In this document: positions 1 through 11,892 of the stretch, piece after piece
Layout of the letters: the number at the start of each line of letters is the position of its first letter
Position numbering within the stretch: the first letter of the stretch is position 1
Assembly: GCA_900314925.1 (NCBI GenBank)
Contig: OMXC01000015.1
Span: 62,001-126,000 of the forward strand
Direction of reading: 5' to 3'
DNA length: 64,000 nt
From: an uncultured Bacteroidales bacterium
GTDB taxonomy: Bacteria; Bacteroidota; Bacteroidia; Bacteroidales; P3
The notes under the pieces: generated by a model
Told to the model about the DNA's origin: nothing
Database searches by the model: none
The model's input: the letters and a program-made list of their open reading frames with translations, nothing else
Made by a program: the position numbers and the translations under genes

Positions 1-238
1 CGGCTATCTGTACGTCTACGGCGGCTCGCTGCTGGTGAACATGGCGGCCCACTTCATCAACAACGCCACCCTCGTGGTGCTCTACTGGCTCTACAGCAAC
101 GGCCTGTCGCCGGTGGACCCGACGGGGGACCTGATGATAGGGTGGCCGGTGACGGTGTGCTGCACGCTGGCGGCGCTGACGCTGTTCTACACCACCTTCA
201 TCATGAAGCGCGACCCGGGCGCAGGAAAAAACAAATGA
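1..238 (+). CDS. CPBP-family intramembrane protease, C-terminal fragment
   Basis: The open frame enters from the left edge, so only about 78 C-terminal residues are present. They include Gly-Tyr-Leu-Tyr-Val followed by a membrane segment with His-Phe-Ile-Asn-Asn, which matches the last conserved motif of CPBP (Abi/CAAX-like) membrane metalloproteases, where the His and Asn belong to the active site. A second hydrophobic segment follows, then a basic tail (KRDPGAGKNK). The substrate cannot be inferred. A weak hairpin (ACCC/GGGT near 265-279, followed by CTTTT) may end transcription. The family call rests on one motif plus the membrane topology. Confidence 0.7.
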   Translation, partial: GYLYVYGGSLLVNMAAHFINNATLVVLYWLYSNGLSPVDPTGDLMIGWPVTVCCTLAALTLFYTTFIMKRDPGAGKNK

Positions 239-420
239 ATAAAAGGCTTAAAATTAGCCGTTAGACCCCCTCAAAGGGTGCTTTTGCGCCGTCGCCGCGC
301 CTGTTAACAACAAAAGCGGCAAAATCGGCAGACACCTGACAACAAGATACTTGTCACAAGGACAAATGTTAAAAAAGAGCAAAAAAGAAAAAATTTAGCT
401 TCGGATTGAAAAAAAAGTAC

Positions 421-428
421 TATTTTTG
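421..428 (+). promoter_or_regulatory. Promoter -7 element for the HU gene
   Basis: TATTTTTG matches the Bacteroidetes -7 consensus TAnnTTTG and lies 57 bases before the HU start. A TTTAG about 22 bases upstream is a possible -33 element. Confidence 0.6.
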
Positions 429-484
429 CAGTCCGATTTGGGTTGAAAAACAAATTATTAATAACACAAAAATCATTACGCAAA

Positions 485-769
485 ATGACAAAGGCAGAAA
501 TCGTAGCTGAAATAGCTCAGAAAACCGGTATCGAGAAAGTCGCCATCCAGGCCACTGTCGAGGAGTTCATGACCGTGATCAAAGAGAGCCTTTCCGAGGG
601 CGAGAACGTGTACCTGCGTGGCTTCGGCAGCTTCATCGTGAAGAAACGCGCTGAGAAGACTGGCCGCAACATCAGCAAGAACACCACCATCATCATCCCG
701 GCTCACAACATCCCCGCTTTCAAGCCCGCCAAGACTTTCATGCAGGATGTGAAAAAGAAAGTGAAATAA
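485..769 (+). CDS. HU-family DNA-binding protein
   Basis: A 94-residue protein of the HU/IHF family, a small dimeric protein that bends and compacts DNA. The N-terminal helices (MTKAEIVAEIAQKTG...) are typical of the family, as are the GENVYLRGFGSF core and the beta-arm with the PAHNIPAFKPAKTF signature. The frame is open 14 codons further upstream, but family alignment favours the start at 485 (MTKAEI). The tail is Lys-rich. The gene is followed 17 bases later by a tiny basic ribosomal protein gene, and both probably use the promoter at 421. Family assignment is secure; the particular paralogue is not. Confidence 0.95.
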   Translation: MTKAEIVAEIAQKTGIEKVAIQATVEEFMTVIKESLSEGENVYLRGFGSFIVKKRAEKTGRNISKNTTIIIPAHNIPAFKPAKTFMQDVKKKVK

Positions 770-786
770 GTTAAAAACCTCAGACA

Positions 787-876
787 ATGCCTAACGGAAA
801 GAAACATAAACGCCACAAAATGTCTACGCACAAGCGTAAAAAACGCCTGCGCAAGAACAGACACAAGAAGAAATAA
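787..876 (+). CDS. Very small ribosomal protein, bS22/mS38 (AURKAIP1/COX24) type
   Basis: Thirty codons encode a 29-residue, extremely basic protein beginning MPNGKKHKRHKMSTHKRKK and ending KNRHKKK. The pattern GKKxKRHKM-(5)-RKKRLRKNRHK is the COX24/AURKAIP1 C-terminal signature of mitochondrial mS38 and bacterial bS22-like proteins, which sit on the small ribosomal subunit. It follows the HU gene by 17 bases and is probably co-transcribed. The ATG, reading frame and stop are unambiguous. The family assignment is from memory of the motif. Confidence 0.8.
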   Translation: MPNGKKHKRHKMSTHKRKKRLRKNRHKKK

Positions 877-902
877 AGGCTGACGGGCATCGACCCGCAG
901 CG

Positions 903-935
903 CCGGAGCCGCCTTGGCGGCACCGGGATTTCTTC
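903..935 (+). terminator. Possible terminator after HU and the small ribosomal protein
   Basis: CCGG-a-GCCGCC-tt-GGCGGC-a-CCGG forms a 10-bp hairpin with one A/A mismatch and a two-base loop. It is followed by a weak T-containing tract (GATTTCTTC), so termination strength is uncertain. Confidence 0.5.
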
Positions 936-1031
936 AAAAGAACAAGACTAAAACAAATTACACACCACCCGTAAAAGGGCTGGTATGTAGTTTGTTTTTA
1001 TGTATATCCAACATATAACAACACTGACACA

Positions 1032-2585
1032 TTGGATAAAGACCTGATAGTATCGCGCACTCCCGAAGGTGTGCAGATAGCCCTGCTCGAGGACAAGCGC
1101 CTCGTGGAGCTGCACCGCGAACAACCCGGCGGCCAGTATGCCGTGGGCGACATATACTTCGGCAAGGTGCGCAAAATAATGCAAGGCCTCAACGCCGCCT
1201 TCATAGACGTGGGCGGCGACAAGGAAGGCTTCATGCACTACCTCGACCTCGGCCCCGACTACAACTCTGTGGACAAATACCTGCGCCTGGCCATGAACGG
1301 CGACAAAGGGGCGCAGACTCTCGCCAACTTCAAGATAGAGCCTACATTGGCCAAAGTCGGCAACTTCGACAACACCCTCAAGGTGGGACAGCCCATCCTT
1401 GTACAGGTGACCAAGGAGCCCATCTCCACCAAAGGGCCCAAGGTGACAGGCGACATAAGCATCGCCGGACACTACCTGGTGCTCACACCGTTCTCCAACA
1501 AGATCTCCATCTCGCAGAAAATCAAAGGCTCGGAGGAGCGCAACCGGCTGCGCCGCCTGATGCAGAGCATACGCCCGCAGAACTTTGGCGTCATAGTGCG
1601 CACCGTGGCCGAAGGGAAGAGCGTGGCCGAACTGGACGCCGACCTGCGCCAGCTCATGGAGAACTGGAAGGAGATGACGGAGAAGCTGAAGCACGTCAGC
1701 GCCCCCTGCAAGGTGCACGCCGAACTCGACACCACGACGGCCCTGCTGCGCGACATACTGAGCGACGATTTCAACTCGGTGCAGGTGGACGACCAGGCGC
1801 TGTACGACGAGGCGCGCCGCTTCGTCAGCGTCATGTCGCCGGGCAAGGAGGACATCGTCAAGCTGTACAAGATGGAGACCCCCATCTTCGAGCAGTTCGG
1901 CGTGCAACGCGACATACGCAAGGCCTTCGGGCGCATAGTGACGATACGCTCGGGCGTGTACCTCTACGTGGAGCACACCGAGGCCATGCACGTCATCGAC
2001 GTGAACAGCGGCAACCACATCAAGGCCGGCAGCGGCCAGGAGGACACGGCGCTGCAGGTGAACATAGAGAGCGGCCTGGAGATAGCCCGCCAGATGCGCC
2101 TGCGCGACATGGGCGGCATCATCATCGTAGACTTCATCGACATGGACAAGGCCGAGAACCGCAAGAAGCTCTTCGACGTGATGACCGAGGCCATGAAGCC
2201 CGACAAGGCACGCCATACCATACTGCCGCTGAGCAAGTTCGGCTTGATGCAGATCACCCGCCAGCGGGTGCGCCCGGCAGTGGAGGTCGACGTGCAGGAG
2301 AAGTGCCCCATGTGCGACGGCACGGGACACATAAAACAGAGCCTGGTGGTGGTGGACGAGATCGAGTCGAACATCAAATATCTCACCACCTCGCAGAACG
2401 AGCACCGCTATACCATAGTGACGCACCCCTACATCAACGCCTACCTTACGCGCGGCGGCCTGCGGAGTTTCCGCTGGCGCTGGATGCGTCGCCACCGTGT
2501 GTGGCTGACACTGAAGCAGTCGGAGCAATACGGCCTGCTTGAGTACCACTTCTTCAACGCTAACGGCGATGAGATACAGATGTGA
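1032..2585 (+). CDS. rng: Ribonuclease E/G family endoribonuclease (RNase G)
   Basis: A 517-residue RNase G, a normal length for the Bacteroidetes form without the long RNase E tail. An S1-type RNA-binding domain occupies about residues 35-75 (VGDIYFGKV, AAFIDVG). The catalytic metal ligands are visible as Asp323 in VIDVNSG and Asp367 in VDFIDMD. The Zn-link is the pair Cys425/Cys428 in CPMCDGTG. The start is a TTG at 1032: MDKDLIVSRTPEGVQIALLE aligns with the expected N-terminus and there is no in-frame ATG nearby. The product cleaves single-stranded RNA in rRNA maturation and mRNA decay. The next gene overlaps its 3' end. Confidence 0.95.
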   Translation: MDKDLIVSRTPEGVQIALLEDKRLVELHREQPGGQYAVGDIYFGKVRKIMQGLNAAFIDVGGDKEGFMHYLDLGPDYNSVDKYLRLAMNGDKGAQTLANFKIEPTLAKVGNFDNTLKVGQPILVQVTKEPISTKGPKVTGDISIAGHYLVLTPFSNKISISQKIKGSEERNRLRRLMQSIRPQNFGVIVRTVAEGKSVAELDADLRQLMENWKEMTEKLKHVSAPCKVHAELDTTTALLRDILSDDFNSVQVDDQALYDEARRFVSVMSPGKEDIVKLYKMETPIFEQFGVQRDIRKAFGRIVTIRSGVYLYVEHTEAMHVIDVNSGNHIKAGSGQEDTALQVNIESGLEIARQMRLRDMGGIIIVDFIDMDKAENRKKLFDVMTEAMKPDKARHTILPLSKFGLMQITRQRVRPAVEVDVQEKCPMCDGTGHIKQSLVVVDEIESNIKYLTTSQNEHRYTIVTHPYINAYLTRGGLRSFRWRWMRRHRVWLTLKQSEQYGLLEYHFFNANGDEIQM

Positions 2586-3324
2586 CAAGGCGGGAGGTGA
2601 AAGGTCAAGGACGAGAGGCTTGTGGCGCCTGGCGGTACTGCTGGCGCTGACGCTGGCCTTCCACCTCTCCCCTGCCGTCACTCAAGGCCAGGTGCGCCAC
2701 AGGGGCATAGATGTGTCGAAGTTCCAGGGCAACATCAACTGGAAGAAGGTGGCCAAGGACTCTACAATCCGCTTCGTGTACATACGCAGCACGGAAGGGA
2801 CCTCGATACAGGACCCCTACTACCGCAACAACATCAAGAACGCCCGCAAGGCGGGGCTGCTGGCCGGCAGCTACCATGTGTACAGCAGCAAGACCACGGC
2901 CTACCAGCAGATGGCCAACATGCGCAAGATGGTGAAGAAGAGCGAGCAGGACCTGGCACCGGTGCTCGACATTGAGGGGCACCATTCGGGGCGCCTCAAC
3001 ATGGAACGCGTAGACAAGTTGCTGGAGCTCATGCAGAAAGAATACGGGGTGAGGCCGGTGATATACACCTCGGAGAGGGTGTACAAGCTGCACTTCTCAG
3101 GCAAGAAATACGCCAAGTACCACATCTTCATAGCCAACTACCGCGGCTACCCGACCACACGCTTCACCCTGTGGCAGTATACCGAGACGGGACACTGCCA
3201 AGGCATCAGCGGCTATGTGGACTTTATACGCATACACCGCAACCACAGCCTCAGCGACATCAAGATGCCCAAGCCGAAGAAGAAGGCCGCCACGGAAAAA
3301 GCCGACACCACGGCGAAGCAGTAG
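2569..3324 (+). CDS. GH25-family lysozyme (secreted muramidase)
   Basis: A 251-residue protein with a basic N-region and a hydrophobic signal segment (LAVLLALTLAFHLSPAV), then a GH25 fold. GIDVSKFQG, FVYIRSTEG, AGSYHVYS, the acidic catalytic strand VLDIEG, YTSE and LWQYTETG occur in family order. GH25 enzymes hydrolyse the MurNAc-GlcNAc bond of peptidoglycan, so envelope remodelling or attack on other cells is likely. The ATG at 2569 overlaps the RNase G stop by 17 bases; a TTG at 2539 would add ten residues. The C-terminus is Lys/Ala-rich and low-complexity. Confidence 0.92.
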   Translation: MRYRCDKAGGERSRTRGLWRLAVLLALTLAFHLSPAVTQGQVRHRGIDVSKFQGNINWKKVAKDSTIRFVYIRSTEGTSIQDPYYRNNIKNARKAGLLAGSYHVYSSKTTAYQQMANMRKMVKKSEQDLAPVLDIEGHHSGRLNMERVDKLLELMQKEYGVRPVIYTSERVYKLHFSGKKYAKYHIFIANYRGYPTTRFTLWQYTETGHCQGISGYVDFIRIHRNHSLSDIKMPKPKKKAATEKADTTAKQ

Positions 3325-3360
3325 ACAGACTGCCCCACAGCACAATACACCACAGAGTAT

Positions 3361-3391
3361 GAGACCGTTACCAGACGGTCTCTGCTCTTTT
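3361..3391 (+). terminator. Rho-independent terminator after the lysozyme gene
   Basis: GAGACCGT...ACGGTCTC forms a perfect 8-bp stem with a six-base loop, followed by TGCTCTTTT. Confidence 0.8.
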
Positions 3392-3460
3392 GCGCATTTA
3401 CAGAAAGGGCTGTTCTTCAGCGTCTGATAAAAATATTTTTACTATGTAAAAAAAAAGTCG

Positions 3461-3468
3461 TATCTTTG
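3461..3468 (+). promoter_or_regulatory. Promoter -7 element for the kamD operon
   Basis: TATCTTTG (TAnnTTTG) lies 48 bases before the kamD ATG, with a T-rich ATTTTTAC block about 20 bases upstream. It follows the lysozyme terminator, so a new transcript starts here. Confidence 0.65.
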
Positions 3469-3515
3469 CAGTCCAAATTGTAGTGCAAAACAATAAACCA
3501 AACAATATAACAACA

Positions 3516-5072
3516 ATGCAGAAAAGTAAAGTAGGACTTGATTTTACAGAGGTTGAGCACGCACGTGACGTGGCCCGCCGCATAGCGGGACAGGTGCAGG
3601 ATTTCGTCGAGGACTACACCACCGTGGCAGTGGAGCGCACCCTTTGCCGCTTCCTTGGCATCGACGGTGTAGACAAGAACGACGTGCCCATGCCCAACGT
3701 GGTGGTGGAAGAGCTGAAGAGCAAAGGTGTGCTCGGCCAGGGCGTGATGTTCTATATGGGCAACGCCATGGTGGAGACCGGCAAGACCCCGCAGGAGATT
3801 GCCGAGGCCATCAGCGACGGCAAGCTTGACATCACCCAGATGCCTGTGCACACGAAAGCCGAGATTGACAAGGCCCTGGAGCCCGTCATCAACAAGACCA
3901 TCGAGAAGGTGCGCGGCAACCGTCTGCGCCGCGAGAAGTACATCGAGACGATTGGCGAGGGCAGCAAGCCCTATCTGTACATCATCGTCGCCACAGGCAA
4001 CATCTACGAGGATGTGGTGCAGGCCCAGGCCGGTGCCCGCCAAGGCGCCGACATCATAGCCGTCATCCGCACCACAGGCCAGTCGCTGCTGGACTACGTG
4101 CCCTACGGCGCCACGACAGAAGGCTTCGGCGGCACCTTCGCCACCCAGGAGAACTTCCGCATCATGCGCAAGGCGCTCGACGAGGTCGGCGAAGAAGTGG
4201 GCCGCTACATACGTCTCTGCAACTACTGCTCGGGCCTCTGCATGCCGGAGATCGCCGCCATGGGCGCCCTCGAAGGGCTGGACGTGATGCTCAACGACGC
4301 ACTGTACGGCATCCTGTTCCGCGACATCAACATGCAGCGCACGCTGATCGACCAGTACTTCAGCCGTATAATCAACGGCTTTGCCGGCGTCATCATCAAT
4401 ACCGGCGAGGACAACTACCTGACCACCGCCGACGCCTACGAAGAGGCCCATACCGTGCTGGCATCAGACTTCATCAACGAGCAGCTTGCTTTCATGGCCG
4501 GCCTGCCCAGCGAACAGCAGGGTCTCGGCCATGCTTTCGAGATGGACCCCATGCTTGAGAACGGTTTCCTCTACGAGCTGGCACAGGCTCAGATGCTGCG
4601 CGAGATATTCCCCAACGCGCCGCTCAAGTACATGCCCCCGACCAAGTTCATGACCGGAAACATCTTCCGCGGACACATACAGGACGCCCTGTTCAACATC
4701 ATCGGCCAGTGGACGCACCAGGGCCTTCAGCTGCTGGGCATGCCGACAGAGGCCATCCACACACCTTTCATGAGCGACCGCTACCTCTCTATCGAGAACG
4801 CCAAGTATATCTTCAACAACATGAAGGATATCGGCGAGGAGGTGGAGTTCAAAGAAGGCGGCATCATACGCCAGCGCGCACAGAAGGTGCTGCACGACGC
4901 CACCAAGCTGCTGGAGACCATGGAGAGCGAAGGCCTCTTCACCGCTCTGGAGAAGGGCATCTTCGCCAACGTGAAGCGTCCGAAGAACGGCGGCAAAGGC
5001 CTGGACGGTGTCACCCTGAAGGGCGAGCACTACTTTAACCCGTTTGTTGAACTGATGAAAGGAAAGAAATAA
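3516..5072 (+). CDS. kamD: Lysine 5,6-aminomutase, alpha subunit
   Basis: A 518-residue protein, the expected size of the large catalytic TIM-barrel subunit of adenosylcobalamin/PLP-dependent lysine (beta-lysine) 5,6-aminomutase. The enzyme moves the terminal amino group of lysine or beta-lysine to C5 during anaerobic lysine fermentation to acetate and butyrate. Recognisable segments are DFTEVEHARDVARR, ATGNIYEDVVQAQAGARQGAD, TGQSLLDYVPYGATTEG and GHAFEMDP. The ATG at 3516 was chosen over an upstream GTG (3483) because MQKSKVGLDF aligns with the family N-terminus. kamE follows three bases after the stop. The enzyme is cytoplasmic and needs B12. Confidence 0.95.
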   Translation: MQKSKVGLDFTEVEHARDVARRIAGQVQDFVEDYTTVAVERTLCRFLGIDGVDKNDVPMPNVVVEELKSKGVLGQGVMFYMGNAMVETGKTPQEIAEAISDGKLDITQMPVHTKAEIDKALEPVINKTIEKVRGNRLRREKYIETIGEGSKPYLYIIVATGNIYEDVVQAQAGARQGADIIAVIRTTGQSLLDYVPYGATTEGFGGTFATQENFRIMRKALDEVGEEVGRYIRLCNYCSGLCMPEIAAMGALEGLDVMLNDALYGILFRDINMQRTLIDQYFSRIINGFAGVIINTGEDNYLTTADAYEEAHTVLASDFINEQLAFMAGLPSEQQGLGHAFEMDPMLENGFLYELAQAQMLREIFPNAPLKYMPPTKFMTGNIFRGHIQDALFNIIGQWTHQGLQLLGMPTEAIHTPFMSDRYLSIENAKYIFNNMKDIGEEVEFKEGGIIRQRAQKVLHDATKLLETMESEGLFTALEKGIFANVKRPKNGGKGLDGVTLKGEHYFNPFVELMKGKK

Positions 5073-5075
5073 GCT

Positions 5076-5864
5076 ATGAGCGAAGGATTGTATTCGATGG
5101 AGGCAAAGGATTACGACAAAACCCTTGACCTCACCAAGATAAAGCCATACGGCGACACGATGAACGACGGCAAGGTGCAGCTGAGCTTCACCCTGCCAGT
5201 GCCTGCCGGCGCAGAGGCCGAAGAGGCCGCCAAGCAGCTGCTGAAGAAGATGGGCTTCGAGAACCCCCTGGTTGTCTACCAGAAGGAGCTTACCGAAGGC
5301 TTCTGCTTCATGAACTGCTACGGCTCGCTGACCCACACGGTGGACTATACCAGCATCCACGTGCCCAAGGTGGAAAGCACCACGATGGACATGCACGAGT
5401 GCGACGAGTATATCCGCGAACATATCGGCCGCAAGATTGTCATCGTCGGCGCATCGACAGGTACTGACGCCCACACCGTCGGCATCGACGCCATCATGAA
5501 CATGAAAGGCTACGCCGGCCACTACGGCCTGGAGCGCTACGACATGATTGAGGCCTACAACCTCGGCAGCCAGGTGCCCAACGAGGAGTTCATAGCCAAA
5601 GGCATTGAGCTCCACGCCGACGCCCTCATCGTGAGCCAAACGGTCACCCAGAAAGACGTGCACATCAAGAACCTCACCGAGCTGGTGGAGATGCTCGAGG
5701 CCGAAGGTCTGCGCGACAAGGTGATACTCATCTGCGGCGGCCCGCGTATCAGCCACGAACTGGCCAAAGAGCTTGGCTACGACGCCGGCTTCGGCCCCAA
5801 CACCTACGCTGACGACGAGGCTTCGTACATCGCCCAGGAGATGGTGGCCAGAGGATGGAAGTAA
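5076..5864 (+). CDS. kamE: Lysine 5,6-aminomutase, beta (cobalamin/PLP) subunit
   Basis: A 262-residue small subunit carrying the Rossmann-like cobalamin domain. The DxHxxG base-off motif is Asp131-Ala-His133-Thr-Val-Gly136; His133 would ligate cobalt. Lys144, eleven residues later, falls where the PLP Schiff-base lysine of the Clostridium sticklandii enzyme is placed, so both key residues are in register with the characterised protein. The C-terminal half has the expected VSQTVTQKDVHIKN and ILICGGPRI segments. It is translationally close to kamD and followed 22 bases later by a CoA-transferase subunit. Confidence 0.95.
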   Translation: MSEGLYSMEAKDYDKTLDLTKIKPYGDTMNDGKVQLSFTLPVPAGAEAEEAAKQLLKKMGFENPLVVYQKELTEGFCFMNCYGSLTHTVDYTSIHVPKVESTTMDMHECDEYIREHIGRKIVIVGASTGTDAHTVGIDAIMNMKGYAGHYGLERYDMIEAYNLGSQVPNEEFIAKGIELHADALIVSQTVTQKDVHIKNLTELVEMLEAEGLRDKVILICGGPRISHELAKELGYDAGFGPNTYADDEASYIAQEMVARGWK

Positions 5865-5886
5865 ACAAAACTAAATAACTATAACA

Positions 5887-6546
5887 ATGGAAAAAGAACA
5901 GATTAAACCCTTTATCGCCAAACGCGCTGCCAAAGAGCTGCACGACGGCGATGTCGTAAACCTTGGTATCGGTCTGCCGACCCTGATTCCCAACTTCCTG
6001 CCCGAAGGCGTACACGTCATCCTGCAGAGCGAGAACGGTATGATTGGCATGGGTCCCACCCCCGAAGAGGGCAAGGAAGATCCTTGGTTCATCAACGCAG
6101 GCGGCGGCTTCGTGACCCCCGTCAAAGGCGCCTGCACCTTCGACAGCGCTACCTCCTTCGGCATCATACGTGGCGGCCATGTGGACGTGAGTGTCCTCGG
6201 TGCCATGCAGGTGGATGAGGAAGGCGATCTGGCCAACTGGATGATCCCTGGCAAGAAGACCCCCGGCATGGGTGGTGCCATGGACCTCCTTGTGGGTGCC
6301 AAGAAGGTTATCCTCGCCATGGAGCACACCGCCAAAGGCAACCCCAAGATTCTGAAGAAGTGCACCCTGCCGCTCACCGCCAAGGGCCAAGTGAACATGA
6401 TCATCACCGAGATGGGCGTCATGGAGATAACCCCCAAGGGTATCGTTCTGACGGAGATCAACCCCGAGTTCACCGTCGAGCAGGTTCAGGCTGCCACCGA
6501 GGCCACCCTCATCGTAAGCCCCGACCTCAAGCCGATGAATGCATAA
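5887..6546 (+). CDS. atoA: 3-oxoacid/acetoacetate CoA-transferase, subunit B
   Basis: A 219-residue family I CoA-transferase beta subunit. The catalytic glutamate that forms the acyl-CoA thioester intermediate is Glu49 in QSENGMIGMG. GGGFVTPVKGA and GGHVDVSVLGAMQVD are further family signatures. In lysine fermentation the AtoDA pair exchanges CoA between butyryl-CoA and acetoacetate, the step after the Kce reaction. The alpha subunit gene (atoD), normally adjacent, is absent from this window, so this subunit needs a partner encoded elsewhere. Its place next to kamE supports the lysine-pathway role. Confidence 0.88.
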   Translation: MEKEQIKPFIAKRAAKELHDGDVVNLGIGLPTLIPNFLPEGVHVILQSENGMIGMGPTPEEGKEDPWFINAGGGFVTPVKGACTFDSATSFGIIRGGHVDVSVLGAMQVDEEGDLANWMIPGKKTPGMGGAMDLLVGAKKVILAMEHTAKGNPKILKKCTLPLTAKGQVNMIITEMGVMEITPKGIVLTEINPEFTVEQVQAATEATLIVSPDLKPMNA

Positions 6547-6562
6547 TGCACAAATGATAATT

Positions 6563-7156
6563 ATGAAAAAGATTGTCATCGTCGCTGTATCGCTGCTGTG
6601 CCTCTGTGGCACAGCAGCCGCACAGCGGCACATTGAATACAAGTGGCGTGGTTTCTATGCCATCATCGACGGCTCCTACGTCATGAACATCAACCGTACA
6701 CCCGGTGCCGCCCGCGACGCAATTGCAGACACCCTGTCGGGCTTCGGGCTCGGCTTCTCGGGAGGATTCCAGTTCCGCAAGGAAGCCGGCGTCGGCCTTG
6801 GCGTCACCTATCTGTACGATCCCACGGGTGCCTTCACGCAGATGCCTGTCTACGTGGAGTTACGCAGCCACCTCATGCGTTCGAGGCTCACACCTTTCGC
6901 CGTCTTGCAGCTTGGCTACACCCTTCCCCTGGGCGCATCAAGCCCCACGACGAAGATAGAGACCGGCGGCATCTATTTCGGTGCACAGGCCGGCGGCCGT
7001 TTCGCAATAGACCGTGGCTTTGCCATAGGCCTGCATGTGGGCTACAAATTGCTGAACCTGGCCCAGGTGTCGCGCTTCGACGCCAACCACAACGCCCTTC
7101 TTGCCGACGTACGCACCCTGCATGTCCTTGAAGGCGGCCTGACATTACATTTTTAG
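6563..7156 (+). CDS. Outer-membrane beta-barrel protein
   Basis: A 197-residue protein with a clear signal peptide (MKKIVIVAVSLLCLCGTAAAQ) and alternating strands ending in a C-terminal aromatic (LHVLEGGLTLHF), typical of small OmpA/OmpW-like barrels. Several Gly-rich strands are visible (GFGLGFSGGFQFRKEAGVGLGVTYLY). The start at 6563 was chosen because it begins the signal peptide; in-frame ATGs upstream would overlap atoA. It lies 16 bases after atoA and 12 before the GH2-like gene, so it is probably in the same transcript. No specific function is recognisable. Confidence 0.75.
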   Translation: MKKIVIVAVSLLCLCGTAAAQRHIEYKWRGFYAIIDGSYVMNINRTPGAARDAIADTLSGFGLGFSGGFQFRKEAGVGLGVTYLYDPTGAFTQMPVYVELRSHLMRSRLTPFAVLQLGYTLPLGASSPTTKIETGGIYFGAQAGGRFAIDRGFAIGLHVGYKLLNLAQVSRFDANHNALLADVRTLHVLEGGLTLHF

Positions 7157-11586
<4,430 letters not shown>

Positions 11587-11608
11587 CAGACAGCTAGCAT
11601 ATCAGCAA

Positions 11609-11639
11609 GGCTGTAACACACTGTGTTGCAGCCCTTTTT
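11609..11639 (+). terminator. Rho-independent terminator of the kamD-lipoprotein operon
   Basis: GGCTGTAACAC pairs with GTGTTGCAGCC (eleven positions, one T-G wobble) around a short loop, directly followed by a TTTTT tract. Confidence 0.85.
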
Positions 11640-11642
11640 AGT

Positions 11643-11748
11643 GAGTCCCTTCGGCCCCCCTTCGGCCCCTCTTCGGCCTTCCTTCGGCCGTCCATCGGCC
11701 GGATGCGATACCGCGGCCGTAGAAAGTCCGTAGGGACAGCGAAGGGAA
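11643..11748. repeat. Degenerate GC-rich dispersed repeat
   Basis: Successive CTTCGGCC-type units on the left and GGCCGTAG / TCCGTAGGGA units on the right. GAGTCCCTTCGGCC at the left end is identical to a 14-mer in the copies at 46.9 and 55.5 kb. It lies between a terminator and the tig promoter. Confidence 0.6.
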
Positions 11749-11831
11749 TCCGATTAGACCCTGAGACAGTGCTTTTTTCGCAAATATGTGTTAATATATA
11801 AAAAAATATGCTCCGATTTAAGAAAAATGTG

Positions 11832-11839
11832 TAACTTTG
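11832..11839 (+). promoter_or_regulatory. Promoter -7 element for tig
   Basis: TAACTTTG matches TAnnTTTG, 54 bases before the tig ATG, in an AT-rich context. Confidence 0.6.
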
Positions 11840-11892
11840 CAGAACGGTTTGAAATATAAACAAATTAAAAATCAATAAAATAAACTAATCAG

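Larger units (their letters stand above)
11587..11892. other. Intergenic region: terminator, GC repeat, tig promoter
   Basis: This 306-base gap holds, in order, the operon terminator (11609-11639), a degenerate copy of the GC-rich repeat family (11643-11748), an AT-rich stretch, and the trigger-factor promoter (11832-11839). No ORF in it looks coding. Confidence 0.7.

Noticed and set aside
948..2681. 577-codon frame antisense to RNase G
   Set aside because: Shadow of the sense gene; composition is Val/His/Leu-rich with no domain.
3405..3430. GTTCTTCAG near the kamD promoter as a further GC-repeat copy
   Set aside because: Only a nine-base match inside a small GCTG/CAGC hairpin; the flanking CCCTACGG and GGCCGTAG units are absent.
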